Positions 22,043-37,000 of a stretch of 64,000 nt of DNA are shown in pieces. The stretch spans positions 11,178,001 to 11,242,000 of the forward strand of contig NC_060246.1 of the NCBI RefSeq assembly GCF_921293095.1, in the 5' to 3' direction. Position numbers and translations under genes: made by a program. Every line of letters starts with the position of its first letter. Position 1 is the first letter of the stretch. The DNA is from Ischnura elegans (lineage: Eukaryota; Arthropoda; Insecta; Odonata; Coenagrionidae). The notes beneath the pieces were generated by a model. The model made no database searches. It had not been told where the DNA came from and worked only from the letters and a program-made list of their open reading frames with translations.

Positions 22043-25000
22043 CTCCATTACAGGAACACTCGGCAACAGGAAACCAACAAGCATCCCCTAAAAATATCAT
22101 GGGAGAAAAATCGAGAGGCTGGAGCCTTTGAATTCATCAATTTGCAACGTGTAAAAACATTTAAAGTAAAACATTTTTATGTTTACTTTACAGCCTAAAA
22201 TGTTTCCACAAAACCAAACATCTTTGAAATAGCTTTCAAGTAATCAAGCAGCATCAATGACCAGCAAATATCAACAATTTACAGCAATTGAAACTCAGTT
22301 CAAAGCAGTTTTGAAGCTTTGCATTTTGAAATGACATATGTAATTCAATAAGATGAAAGAATGGATCTAAAAAATAGTGAACACATCCAAATCTTAGATA
22401 CTTCAGTTCCAGTATAGGTATTTTATAATATTTCCCTAAATAATGAGATTCACTTTTCTTTCAACGGCAATCAAAGTCAACAGAATTCTTGGTGATGTTT
22501 GCAGATGCAATTAAAGTCACTGGACGATAGTTAGGCAACTATTATCAAATGTCTCACACGGCAGCAGGTAAGAGACCAGATACAGGACAGATATGCAGGA
22601 GAGAGAGAGAGCAGAGACAAATATCCTTCTCAAAGGAAAGATATTGGAATGACAAGACTTCAGGCATGTTAGCCAGTAATGCCACCAAGACATTTTCTCA
22701 GAGTGAATGTGGCAGAGGATGCCTGACCTACAATTGCGAGATTCAGGTTCGAATCCCAGCTACATCAAATATTTTTTCAAGGCAAACTTCATCCTTGGTG
22801 CATTTAACTTTGCACCCGTGCGCGTGACTGCTTACAAAGTCACTTGTTTCATGCAGTGCTTTGAAATTTGCCGTAGCCAAACGGAGCAACAAAGTAGGGT
22901 TTTTCACTCCAAGAGTGACTCAGTAAGCACAACCTCTGCAACGTATGCCACTGAGTGGACTTGTGACATCAACACCTTCTTTGATAAAACTCATCCCAAA
23001 GTTTGCTCCGAGACAATAGCTTGGTGGTGTAACTGGCTAACATGCCTGACTGGCAATTTGGAGATCCTGCTTCAAATCCCGGTTAAGTCAAACATTTATT
23101 CATGACAAACTTCATCCTAGATGTATTTAAATGCTTCACTATTCATTCCTTGAGGCTGATCACTTCCACCCACTTATAATAACACTGAACCTTTGCTTCA
23201 GCAAACACATTCCTATCGCAAAGTTATATCAACCCAATTACCACCCCTCTAAAATGGTACTTACAGCATCCACTGTGGGCATTTACACTTCCTGAATAAA
23301 GGAATACATAATGATTTTCTTCAGGATCGGAAAAGTCGTATATTTCCTTCCTCATCGGTTCATTTATACAACCCCCTCCCACTAAATAAAGCTTGCATTA
23401 ACAAAATAAGTAAATTCAAATTCTAAATAATTCTATTCAAAATCTAAATAGCTAATATAAGACATATTTAATCTAAATTGCTATTGTAAGCCATATTTAA
23501 TTGATTTGATTCTACTTTTACGATTAATCGTTACAATTTACATCGTTAGTATTAGCCTGCTTGTGGCGCACAGTGTAAAATAAGAGACGTTGTGCAGAGG
23601 ACTGAAAAAAGGCAAACCTGGCTTAAATTTATCTTCAACTATGAAGACGTAATAAAAGGATGAATGACAACAAGGTATGGATTCAAATATTAACTGGTAT
23701 ATTCAAAGATATTACTGCATTTTGGCACAGAAGAATGGGTGTACCTGAAGAATACCCATCGTCATCAACTTCTATGAAGGCATCATCATCTAAGATCGCC
23801 ACTGTGAATTAGATGCATTGCCAACCGCAGTGTTTTTACTCATGCTAACTCACTCGCCCCACCTAACTTCCATCGTCATTTATTGATATATAATACATAC
23901 TGGTCACGAACATAAATATTTACCAGTAGTTATTTAAATAGAATACCAAAATTGCATTTCATTTTGTAAGTCTAAAGGGCAATATGTGCTCTTTCAAGAG
24001 AAATTGCTGCATAAATCCGCCAATTGATGCCAACTTAAATTATTGCACTTCCAGAATAATATCGACGAGACACATGGGAAAATTGTGGAGTATGTAGTTA
24101 AAAAATACCTTATCAACAGGCATCAATTTTGATGTCTCTTTAATTTCAGACAGTAACTAAAGTAAGCAGTGAGGCGCAGAGCAGAATGGACAAGAAAGAC
24201 AATAATTTCATTTTGTAAAATGCAGATTGAAAATCACGCAGTAATAGCCACGCCATTTTATTTTAAGTTATACAAATTGTTTATCATCGCAAAAGGACAG
24301 GTTTTCAAGGTGAATTAAGTAAGATTTAGATATTTACTCGACTTGCATCATAAAGAACACGGAACACTCGGGTACCCCTGCAAAGGCGCAACCTGCATAC
24401 CACCTCATACAGCTAAACCCCATACTGCGAAGTCATGATTTTTCTGCTCCCAACAAATTCGTTGAATAGAGATTTAACTATACTTGTACTTAATTTTTTC
24501 TCCAAAATTTCCCATTTTCAAGCATGGAATCCAACAGCTCAGATCCAAGTCTCAGGGATTCTGTGATTTTTTTTTCAATACCTTGACATTGTGATAAAAA
24601 AAAGCCAGAATCATCTTTTGCTCATGTCATGGTTTGCAGAAAATATTGCTTATACTGCTAAAATAAAATAAGTGAATAAGTGGTCATAAAATAAACAAAC
24701 ACCTCCCAACTTATACACAAATACCTCAACTGAATACACCCATGTCTCGTATAGCACAATTTCGATTAGCGCAATTTCGATATAGCGCAAATTCGTCCCT
24801 CGGGGAAACATTGCAACACAGTGTAGCCTAATCAAAAATCTTAAACGCTCTCGTGATAAAACGTGAACTTGCGCTAAGTACACACGAAATTTCTATCAAT
24901 TTACGCATATTAATATTATTTCTTGCCTCAAATCTTCTTTTTTGTTTATATATTAATCGAAATTCATTGCTGCGCAATTGCCAAAAGTATTACTCGTCAT

Positions 25001-28000
25001 TGGGTCTAGATAGCCGGCCTACCGAAGATTTATCTCGTCTCCTTAACAGAATGATAATAAATAATTTAGATCGTTAATTAAGCGTGGGGCTAGTGGAAAT
25101 GAGTTTTTTTTTCAGCAATACGGTTTGAGACGTATTTTTGCCGTCGTAGGTTACCGGGCGATTGACTTCCAGGTAGAGAGTCTACGCTAAAGCCTTCAAG
25201 GTCATCGGTATTCACGGAGCGGTGACCGAGTTGCGCATGAATAGCATCAACACATAAAAGGGTCCGCTATAGAGTCTTAAACACAATGGCTTTGTTCCCT
25301 CCCAGCAGTCATAGCCCTTCTGCGTCTCAGGAATACAGTTCAGCAGAAGAAGGTGATTTAGATAGAGCCATACAGGGTAAAAACCAAGAGAATATGGCAA
25401 AAAATAGGAATGCGTGTAGAAAAATGAAGAATTTACCAAGAAAAACCATTAACCTAGAAGAGGACTTGAGAGAGGTCAATTGCTTTGAAAATGGAGAGCG
25501 TCAAAGCGATATTGCGCGGAAGTTTAAACTCACGATGCCTTAAGGCTCCCACACACCTAAGCGGCCGCGCGGTAGATACGCCCGCAGCGCGGGCACCGCT
25601 GTGCACACACCTAAGCGGCCACGACTAGGGAAATGTTGCACTTATACCGAGAGCGAAAAACCGACGAACTCCGACCATTGTAGAGGCAGATATTTATCCA
25701 GCAAGTCACATGTACAATGGAGATGAATAATAGTTCTGATATTGATGAGGAAGCAATACTACTAGCCACGTTAATCGACGAAGAGCGAAGGCACAGGTAA
25801 TTGCTTTTTGATTCTTACCAGCTTCGGTCATACTTAATAAGTAGTTTACAAAATTGCGATATCTATTATAAAAAGAAGCGTCGGATATGGTTTCATGAAA
25901 TAAATCTTTCTCGAGAGGAGGAAGGAGAATTTCACTCCCTCTACAAGAAGCAAAGGGAGCATGATGAGCGATTTTATTTATATTTTAGAATGGATTTAGA
26001 ATGCTTTGACCAGCTTCTGCATGCTGTGAGGCACGATATCACGAAGGACTTCACTACTGTCGGCGTCAAAACGATGTGCCGCTGTACTTTGCAAATTTAT
26101 ATTTGGACTTCAGTGCATGCCATAATAATGAATAATATGTCACTTTAAAGAAAATTTTATTCTCAATTCTAATTTATTTTTTATTTTATGAAAAATTAAA
26201 AATTTAGACACGCGAGTGCAATAAATGACTCACCATAAAATGAGCCGTTTTGTCAACTTCATGAACTTTGTAACTCAACCTAGGGAAAACTACTATGTCT
26301 ACAACATTCATCTTCCACAATATGTTGCAAACATAAATATAGATTAATTAAGTGGCCTTTGCGAAGTTTTAAAACGCATATTTTGTTGTAATAAAATATG
26401 CGTTTACAGTAAATAAGGAAAACGTTTAAACATTATCTAGTCCTACAGTTTACCCAGAATAAAAAATAAAATTGATAGAATCACGTCTGACTTTATTTTC
26501 AACTTTTCTATGATCCGAAAATACATGATTTTTATGTAGTTTAGATTATGTAATGGCATTAAAACAATACGCCGGAGCGAACGAAAGCTGCGTTGCCACG
26601 TCTTGCTCGCTAAACTTTAGTTCCTGGTAACCAGCACAGGCCTGGCGCGGCCGCGTTTGGCAACATGACATTAATAGAAGTACACAATTACATACACAAA
26701 TATAAATATTGTTATAGATTGTGGATCATAGAAAATTTTCAAATAAATTAAGAAGTGTTTCTATCAATTTTATTTTTTCTTTTGGTGTAAACTGTAGGAC
26801 TAGATAGTATTTAAACATTTTCGTTATTTTGCAACAAAATATGCGTTATAATAATACGAAAAAGCCATTTTATTAATGTACATTAATGGTTGCAACTTTT
26901 TGTAGAAGATGAATGTTGTTGACGTAGTAGTTTTCCCTAGGTTGAGTTACAAAGTTCATGAAGTTGACAAAACGGCTAATTATATGGTGTGAGGAGTCAT
27001 TTATTGCACTGACGCGTCTACATTTTTGAATTTTTAATAACACTAAAAATATATAAGAATTGAGAATAAAATTTCCTGTAAGATGACGATATATATATAA
27101 TTATGGCATGCACTGAAGTCCACATATAAATTTGCAAAGCACAGCGGCACATCATTTTGACGCCAACAGTAAGTACCGAAGACCTATAGGACCAACAGAG
27201 CGTCCAGCAGTTGCACTAAGGTATGCTATCGAAAAAATAGTAGAAGAATTAAAATATCAGTCTATTTATGTACTTTACTCGTTTATAGCTTCGCTAAATA
27301 AAATAATGTTATTGAAATCGTGCACAAAATTATGACTTTTGAAAGCATTATTTTCTTCTAATGGATTATTTGTACATGCCAATACAGATATAATTTATAT
27401 ACCAATATTTTGAGCGTAATAACAAGCAAACTTTTACTAGGTTAAAATATTACGCTAACATTTACTTTTGTCAAAAATAACTTTCAAAATTTCATCATTT
27501 TGTTTGATTGATGGAACTGGGGAATGGGTTCCTAAATGAATTACTGTAAACAAATACCAGAATATTTAAATTTAAAGATTTTTATTAATTTAAATGGTTA
27601 ATCGTTTAATGAACAAACATTTACGATTTGCAGTAACTTCCTAGACCTAATGCGCTTATATTTGCAGACTTACGTTTTAATAAGAGAAAACCGAGATATG
27701 GATACATTTTATGGCTCATTATTTTTAAACATTAGCCTCAATATAAACCTCTTCTGGTTTATGAATTTTTTCGTAAATAAAGGTACCTACATAGTAAATA
27801 AATACGTAGGTACTTCATGGTTCCAATGGTCTATACAAAAGCGTTGTATTTTTACGGCTAATTGGCCTCTGATGTTTCAATCCTATATTTTTTCTATATA
27901 TTGAGCATATTTGAGCATTTGCTTCGCACACATTGTTAATTTCAGGTAACTAAAATATTGAAATGGCTCAGGCTCGCGAGCAATTTCCAAAAGACAAAAA

Positions 28001-31000
28001 AAGACTTCAATTGGAAAGTAATGCATGCGTTCTTTGATATTTTATAAACCGCAAATTGAATTATTTCAATTATGAATCACCATCGGAGAAGGTACCTGGA
28101 CAACCAATTTTTAGCGCTACAATGGGTCGAAATACATTTAACATTTTCCTCAGGTAATTGTCTTCTGATGATTACAAAAGAACTCAGAAGCAAATGCTAA
28201 GTCATGCAAATGTTAACAGACACATATTTAGACCGTTTCGTGTTTGCGTAGCCCTATTTCGTCAAGGCAATCCATTGGAAAATTGAAACTTTGTAGGCGT
28301 GAGCAAACGCGGCCTGCGGCCAAACTCGACAGGTCGCGTTCGGCCGCCACCGCGGCGGCCAACCGCTGCACAGGCCGCGGCCGCGCCCGCTAGGCCGCTC
28401 TGGTGTGTGTGAACGCATTGAACGCTACATTGATAGTTGACCGCGTACCGCGGCCGCCACCGCGGCCGCTCAGGTGTGTGGGAGCCTTTATTCTGAATAA
28501 AGACGAAGCTAAAATATCAGTGACCTCAGCCACACCAACTTCAACCAAGCGGTCTACACATACGGAAAGTTCATGGTGAATCAGTACAAAAAGACAAGAG
28601 TGGTAATCGCTCCGAGACATTAAGTGAAAGCTCCGGTTGGTTCCAGAATTTAAACGGCAAGCAGGTATTTTCAGTGCGGCGGTATCAGCTGGTGAATCTG
28701 CAAGTGTTGATAGCGCAGCCACCACAACATTTTCTGATGAACTCCAAGCTGTTATTGAAAGTGGCTCCTTTCCCCCTCAACTAGTTTTTAGTGTAGATGA
28801 GACGATATTCTTTTGGAAAAGAATGCATTCTCGTTCATTCATTTTCAGGGAAGGAAAACCTGGGTCAGGTTTCAAGGCATTTAAAGACTGTTTCACGTAG
28901 CTGCTAATGACTCGGAGGACTTCAAATTAAAATGATTTATCATTCATGAACTCCGCTAGCTATGAAATGGCATTTAAAGTAGCATTTTCCTGTCATTTCG
29001 ATGAGCGACAAAAGGGCCTGGGTGACACAATAGTTGTCTTTAGACTAGTTTGAAAAATCATCAACTGCCGGCAACGCATTACGATCCCCTGAGATAGCAG
29101 ATGTTAGCCCACCCGCACGACAGGACGGAATTTCGAAAGCACGTAAGAATTTTTTTAAACGTGAATAGAAGTCTTTGAATGCGTGAATACTATCTTTAAA
29201 GATGTTTTTAACTACAGTAAACTCTTGATTTTACGAAGCAGGATTTTACGAAGTTTTCGATTATACGAAGTGATATGGCGGTCCCGGTGAAAAGCCTATG
29301 CTAAATACATGGCGCTATTCGATTATACGAAGTTTCGATTATACGAAATTTTTTGAATTTACGAACCTCGGCTCGGTCCCTAGGAGCAAATGGCATTCGT
29401 TTATACGAACTAAGGCGAAAAATTTGTCAACAAAACTAGTTACGCCGGCGTAAGTAGCTAAAAAATCAGCGCTTCCAACTGTGGTCCATCAAAAGTGCGA
29501 AATCGTAAATGATAATGCAACTTTGGAGAGAAATGGGTCGCCAAAAATCTCACTGTGGGAATTTAGGGGGAGTAGGAGTTCAGTTAAAATATCGCGGCTG
29601 ACATTATGCCCCTATTTACGTGCCTGTTCGTAAACATAGCATCGACAATAATTCGTAGTTTAACATGTCAGGAAGGTCGCGCGGAGTATTTCGTACACCC
29701 CTAATTAACCCTTTGCACTGCTGTGAACGTACTTCGAAGATTACTCGACTACTTTTCGCCGAAGCACTTCGAAGGGTCCCTAATCCGGGACCCTTTCCTC
29801 GACAAGCTCACCCTCGCTGGCCCCTGAAACTGGGCTATTTTTTAATGCATTACCTGACGCAACCCTGGGTTTCAAAGGGCAAAGGTGCCATGGGGGGAAA
29901 AAGAGTGAAGTGCATGTTACTGTGGGGCTGTGCGTCAACCAAACGGGCACGGACAAAATAAGCCCGTTGTCATTGGGAAATTTGAAAGGCCACGGTGCTT
30001 AAAACATGTAAAATTAGAAGCCCTCCCCGTTTTTTACCATGCAAATAAAAACAGCTGGATGGCCCGAGAAATTTTCCAGCAAACGGTTATACGTCTACAG
30101 AGAAAAATTGCTGGAGAGAACAGCAAAATTGTTTTAATAATGGATAATGCCACCGTTCATAAATACGTGGAAGATCTAAAATTGGCTAATGTTCGAGTCC
30201 TCTTTTTACCCCCGAACTCGACTAGCAAGTCCCAGCCCTTGGACCAAGGCATTATCCAGGATTTTAAAGTCCTATACCGGAAGAAGCTTGAGCGGTATTA
30301 CTTGCGATGGATCGGTATGTATACATTCATCTATTTTGCTCATGTGCGTTTGGATATCGATTTAGATATTTTTATTCATGATTATCATTCTTTCAAATCT
30401 ATTTGCTACTTTTATAAATGGGAACAGAAATTAATAACATCCCGAAATGGACGTTGATACATGCAATCCGTGCCATAATATCTTTTCGTGTATATATTGG
30501 CCCTTGTGAATGAACAACTTAAATATCTTAAGTACTGGGCTCTATTTACCGCCAATTTATGTTTCAGGCTTCTCGTAATGAAGACGCACTTCCAAGTCTA
30601 ACCATGAACTTTCTTCTCACACGCTTCCCCGTTCTCCGATGCTGGGGTTCTGTCTTTCCAAAGCCTCCCTCCTGCCGCCTTTGGCTGATCTTGCTGACAC
30701 CCACCTTACGCATCCCAAACCACTCCTTCCCCAGCATTTCCCATTCACTCCCTCCCTAAGGAGACTGAGCTTGTGTGCGTCGCAAAAAAATACTGCCCCC
30801 AAAAGTAGACTGAGGCAGAGCTGAAGGCCATTTCCCCACCCTTCTTTGTCCTGCCCCCTTCACCAGTCCTTGTGCTGACCACACTTCTTCCCTCAAGCAA
30901 TCCCCATCCCACTCTTATTCACCCCACCCACTGGGAACGTTCCCCAATTGTGGAGAAGGGCATGGTTCATCTTTACCTGCAACGGGGGAAGTTATTAACC

Positions 31001-34000
31001 GGAGAGAGGCGGAAGAAGTATCTTCCACTATCGGGAAAATGGTGCCGCGCTTATAATTGTCTCTCTTCTTCTCAGCTGACTTTTCAATTGAAATTAATTT
31101 CTTTGCTCTTTCCACACTATATTTATTTACGATTATGGCGCGACTATTTTTTAGTGCTAAAACTAAGAAAATCTTTTCTCTATGTCAATGATCCTTTGCC
31201 TAACTTTCAATACGGCGGAGAAAGGAACACGAAAACTAAATGAGGTGACGGTACAGGTTTTTGCGTGTCATTTTTTGGGAATTCACGCTAGCGAATCAAT
31301 ACTTAACCACGTTGAGAAATGATAAAACGTCTCTTGTAGGAAAACAATCAATGTGGATAATAACGTTTCTATCTATATTTTTCCGATACTGTAAGATGTT
31401 TCTCCTGTTGTTTTCCGGTTGGAACCTTGCTCCTGTCGGCATAAAAGGAGAGAAACATACTATATGAACAGGTCACCTCACACCCGGTATGAAGAATACA
31501 GTCCTGATGAAGAATTAAGTCTTTTATGGCAACGTCTGCGAAGATGATGGAACACAGTAGTCGGACGGAGAACTCAAACAGAATTTACTTCAAATATTCG
31601 CCAGAAGATAATCACATCCTACGTTATTTATGATCGTAATTGAATCTCAGTGAAAATAGAGCACATTCTGCTGAAAATACGAAGTAACTCGAAGTATTAA
31701 CTTACGAAGGTTATTTTGGAAACGGGCTAAGATCCTTGTTTTTCTTTTTTTTTTCCTCGTCACTGAGCGATAGAGGGCGACATAAATGGCAGTTAGGCCG
31801 GCTGCCGCTAAAATTCCGTGGGTGTCAGAAACAAATATCTATCTTTTGCATACTTAATAGTAGCTATTGGCTCCTAACCACAAATTTATTACTGTTAATT
31901 CTTATAATAAACATTGCAATTCATTATTTGATTACGTTTTCTAAACTGGTCGGGAATTTCTTTAGCGATCGTTGATGTTGAAGTATGAACAAGAAATGGG
32001 AATTTTATGGTGGTATAATTTATTTAACGATTTTTCACATCATAAATCGATAGCAAAAAGCCTTTTCTATGAATTAAACCGAGAATAACCACCGAAAACA
32101 TTTAAATAAGACCACTAAAGACAAAAAACGGCGGAAGAAACAAAAGCGAACATTTTTTTCGTGACTTATGAAAAAGGTTTGAATTTACGAAACTCGATTT
32201 TACGAAGTGCCAATTTTCCGGTCCCACTGACTTCGTAAAATCAAGAGTTTACTGTATAAATATTTATAGAAATAATGTTTTCTAAGGCTTTTATGGGAAT
32301 ATAGATGTTTTAGAGGAAATTCAATACCCAAGACCTATGCTACCAGGAACGTATCCCTATCTTCCCTATGTTAAAACGCTCTCGTATAACGCAAATTCGT
32401 ATAGCGCAAAGACCCCAAGGAACGCATCCCTTGCGCTATCCGAGACATGGGTGTACTGTTTTGAACTGCAAGTAGTGCAGACATTAATGCTGAATCTCAC
32501 TCACTCAGGAACAGGATGATTTCAAGTCAAGTCACAATTGATGTATTAAGTAAAAGAACAACGCTGTCCTCATCATCGGCATACAACCAAAAAGAGATAA
32601 GAATTAGTACAAAATTTATTCAGTGTCTTTCTGCCTCACCAGCTGCAACTTTAGCTGCCGTACACCATGGCTGATGATGGGATGGGCTGGATAGGGGTGG
32701 AGGGACAGTGGTGCTGAGAATCCCCTCACAGTCATCTCGCAACGCTTGCGCAGCCACAGACAAGGTGGTGAACGGGTGGTGCACCTCCTCAATCACCAAG
32801 GTCTCCAGCCTGCAAGGGAAGTGAGCCCCAATAGAATCCTCACTATGTACATGTTTGAGTACTTAGTACATATACCACACGTGTTTCCAACGTATAGATG
32901 CCACACTTTGAAATGAAGTAAAATATCATTCCTAAAGGAGATTCCACAGCATTGAAGCTTATTATATGATGTTGCGTGCATATTGAAGTATCTCCTACTG
33001 AAGAAAGAACCAAAATTGACGCTCTTGGGCACAGTACAAGAAGAGAACTTAAACGTAGAACAATGATGATAACAGAGCGTAGTGTAAATCCACCAAATGC
33101 CATTGCTTTTTCATGGAATTTCGTAATAAAGTTCATTTTGTAACCGCCTGGACCGGGACTAAGGTTCGTAATTTTGTAGTAATGTTTCTTTTACCGCAGA
33201 TTGGATGGGCCTTTTCGTCAGGACCATCGAATTGCTTCACAATAAGGTCGTTCGTATTAACGAGAGTCTACTGTATAAGCAATAACCAAATGCTAATGAT
33301 AGGTTTCATTGGTATATAAATTATAGTATTACCAAAAATATTTCTCTAAAAGAGTTTTCCAGTGAAGTCAAAACAGCACTAGTGGTGCCCCCATGACCTC
33401 GTATACTGGAGACCTCACCAAAGGCAGTAGTAATTCTGATGTAAGTGCACTGCATTTCCACATGTTAACACGTTGCGTACTGGCGTATTTAAATTCCTAG
33501 GAACGCCGATTCTGGGTGGAGGTGTTGAGATTGGAAATATGTCTTTGGTTTAAACATGGTTAAAAAGCTAATGTTTAGAAAATAACATTACCCAATCAAA
33601 TGTTGTGATGCATCAATTCATTATGAATAACGTACTAATGAATACGTATTGTACACTTTAAAATTGATTAGGTTGACGCGCCTAAATGACGAGAATCTTC
33701 GTCATCCATCTGAAACGTTCAGGAAAAAAATGACGAGAATTCTCGCCATCCGTACGCAATGTGTTAAAAGAACTGCATGAAAAATAATTCTTTACAGCTA
33801 AACTAAGGCCTATTCCATGAAACCACTCTCAATTATACAAAGTCAGCGGGACCGGAAAATAGGCACTTCGTCAAATCAAGATTTGTAATTTCAAACCTTT
33901 TTAATAAGTCACGAAAAAATGTTTATTTCGTTCCCACCGCCCTTTTCTGTCTTCAATGGCCTTATTTTACGTTTTTGGTGGCTATTTAAGATATGATTTA

Positions 34001-37000
34001 AAAAATGCTCTTTCACATTGATTTTATGACGTGATAGATTGACAAAAATTACCGACCCTAAAATTCCCATTCTGCATTGCTTAAATATGATCGATTTTAG
34101 TGCTAAGGAAATTCCCTTCCATTTTAAAAAACGTAATCAAATAACATCTTGAGCATTTTTGTATAAGAAGTTAATCTAAGAATTATGAGGTTGGTAGCAA
34201 ATATAGCAACTACTGCCAACGCATATGATAGATATTTGCTTACAATGCCTACGAAAATTTAACGGTAGCCTGCCTAACCACCATTTGTGACGCCCTCCAT
34301 CACTTAGTGACAAGACAAAAAAATGAAAACCAGGGTCATAGTCCGTTCTCAAAATAACCTTCCTGGGTTAATATTTGCAGTTCCCTCCGCATTGTCAGGT
34401 GAATGTACGATATTTTTAACTAGTTATTTTCACTATGATTCAGTTACAATCATAAATGGGGAACATGCATGGAATTTGTTCATCATCCTAGTTAGTCCCA
34501 TTGAATAGAAAATTTTCTCACGAGTCCAAATATATAAGCCAAAACTCTCCTGGTACTCCACAAACGTCAATAAATGCTAATTAAAAATGCTCGAATATCG
34601 CTTGAAGTCACGTGACCTGAAACGCCTTCTGACGTCATCGCACGGAACACCATTCACTTCGCTAAGAGAGTAGAGTATTAGAGGCTTGAATGCAAGATAT
34701 TTAAAGTAGAAATTGCAATTATTATCGCCAAATTTGCATTTGAGCCCTCGTACATCGGTTTTCTATCCATTTCCTCAGTCTGTCATCAGTGGATGCCGTT
34801 CCGTGACGTCACGCTCCGATGACGTCGTGTTTTCAATCAGCCGATGAAGATCAATTTTTAAAGACTCATAACTCAGCTAAAAAGCATTATTCGTACGCGA
34901 AATTTTCGACAAGTACTTTTGAGGTAGAGGCCTTCTTATTCCAGTACTTTAAAAAAATTGTGCATGCTCCCCATTACATAGGGTATAATTTTCTACCCAC
35001 GAATATTTGAAGTAAATTCTTTTGGGGCTCTCCATCCGGCTGCCGTGCTCCATCATGTCCGAAGACATTAAAACGAAAGACTTTTTATTCGTCATCAAGG
35101 CCATTGATGCTAGGAGTGAGGTGCCATGTTTATATAATAAGTCTCTCTTCTTTCATGCCGACAGGAGCAAGGTTCCTACAGGAGAAAAGCTGGAGAAGCA
35201 TCTTCCGACATCGGGGAAGTAAAGAGAGAAACATCATCATCTGCATTCATTTTTTTCTTAAAACATACGCTTTATCATTTCTCAGCATATTTAGGCGAAG
35301 TATTGGTTCACTTGTGTGAATTCCCAAAAATGATACCCCAAAACGTGTACCTAATCTCCCATAGTTTTCGTCTTTCTTCCTCCATCGCATTGAAAATTAT
35401 GCAAAGTATCATTGGTATAGAGAAAAGATTTTCTTTATGTTAGCACAAAAATTAGTTGCACCATTATCGTAAAATAAATAGTAGCGCGGAAAGGACAAAG
35501 CAAATTATTAATTTCTATTGAAATTCTGCAGGGAAGAAGAGAGTCCCTTTTATAATTGCAACACCTCATACCTGGTAGGTATCACTGGCATTAATGACGA
35601 TGGAAAAGTCTTCGATTGATTCATTGGCAGAGAGGTAGAGGAGAGGTAGAGGTAGGCCTTACCCAGACAGAAACCCGAGAAGAATTTATATTCGATCATT
35701 ATTTCATTTTTTCTTTCTCCTTTCCATGCTTATATTTATTTCCGTCTATGGCACGCCTATTTCTAGCGCTAACACTAAAAAATCTTTTTTCTATACCAGC
35801 ATTACATAGCATCATTTTAAATACAGTGAAGAGTAAAACCTGAAAACTAAAGAAGGGAAGAAATGATCAGCCCAAAACACGACTTATTTCTGGCATCATT
35901 TAAGTTTGTTGATCATGTTTACAATAGATTGACAAAACAAAATAATAAGCTCATAATTTCAGATTGGCATCAGGTTTTGGCTAAATCCTTTCAAATATTA
36001 AGGAGGTTGCTAACTTTTTAATCACATGAACATAAAATAATTGATTTAAAAAAGTAAGTCACTCCTACAAACTGAAAATGACCAAAACTTGGATTTTTTT
36101 AAACCAAATACAGTATAACCTCCAATTCGCCCTCCACCCCATCACAATTTTTATTTCCCCCACCGTGTACATAGTCTTCAAATGAATGGAATTGATTTAC
36201 TTTTCTCTCAATAGCTATAGAAGAACTCTAACCCACGTGAAGAATAAGCATTATTCTGACACTTAACTGCTCTGATGATAATTGTTTAATCGTCATTACC
36301 CTCTGACAGCAGCAGCAAGTTACTGTCAACACCCAATGCCATTATATCGGTGAGCTTGCAAAAGAAAACCCGGTTGACTCACTCAGCTCGGGTATGAGGC
36401 CAGAAGCAGGCATCAAATGCCGACTGCACTTTGGAGCTGCAGTCTTTGAGGTGTGGCCACGCAGCATCTCGCGCTGATCGGAACACGCCATCCAAGGCAC
36501 TTCCCCCGTCCACCTCCCCCTTCACTCCACCACCCAATCGCCCCTGAAAAGTCAATTTGTGCATCGATCACACACCAGACACTCTTTGGCCAAGAGTCGA
36601 AAGTTTTTAAACGAAGCAGAACTCAACTATAGATAGGAATTAAAATTTAGTTTTGTCTGAATTCTGCATATCCAACCACATTTATAGAATGAAAGTAGGA
36701 GCAACACAAAACTTATGTATGTATCAATGATGATGCCATGCAAAAAATTTTATAGGAATGGATTTTCAAAATACTTCAAACTAAATACTTTTCTCCGAAA
36801 ATATGCAAGACCAAAATATATATACGAATGAATGATGTAATTATAAGTAGAAGACTATCCACATGAGCATTTTCTACGCTTTGAGAATGATTAATATGAT
36901 TTAAAATTGAACAAAATAACATAATAACAAATAAGTAGACTGCAAACATTGAAGAGGGACTAACAGAAGTCTCAATGTACGAGAGAAAAACGGCAAGAGA

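Larger units (their letters stand above)
25543..28487. mobile_element. PIF/Harbinger DNA transposon inserted in Tigger
   Basis: The ends AGGCTCCCACACACCTAAGC and, at the right, the reverse complement of AGGCTCCCACACACCTGAGC are flanked by TTA at 25540-25542 and 28488-28490, the canonical PIF/Harbinger 3-bp site. Just inside both ends are CpG-rich subterminal repeats of GCGGCCGC. It carries a spliced-looking HARBI1-like transposase (25717 onward), interrupted by the foldback element at 26057-27169. Confidence 0.9.
24737..32453 (+). mobile_element. Tigger/pogo-like DNA transposon, host of nested insertions
   Basis: The ends CACCCATGTCTCGTATAGC (24737) and GCTATCCGAGACATGGGTG (ending 32453) are inverted repeats flanked by TA (24735-24736 and 32454-32455), as in Tc1/mariner-pogo elements. 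Subterminal ATAGCGCAAATTCGT motifs occur on both sides. Removing the Harbinger (25543-28487) and second Tigger (29215-32254) with their duplications leaves about 1.7 kb, a normal size for a decayed Tigger. Its transposase pieces are listed separately. Confidence 0.85.
22043..32639 (-). other. Largest intron of the ARH-like gene, packed with transposons
   Basis: This about 10.6-kb intron holds two SINEs (22.7 and 23.0 kb), AT-rich unique-looking DNA to 24.7 kb, and the nested Tigger/Harbinger/foldback cluster at 24737-32453. No host exon was recognised within it, although the unclear junction between exons 9 and 10 leaves room for one more small exon. Confidence 0.6.

Noticed and set aside
22740-23100. 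tRNA genes at 22.74 and 23.05 kb
   Set aside because: Both share a long non-tRNA body (CAAACTTCATCCT...), diagnostic of SINEs rather than tRNA genes.
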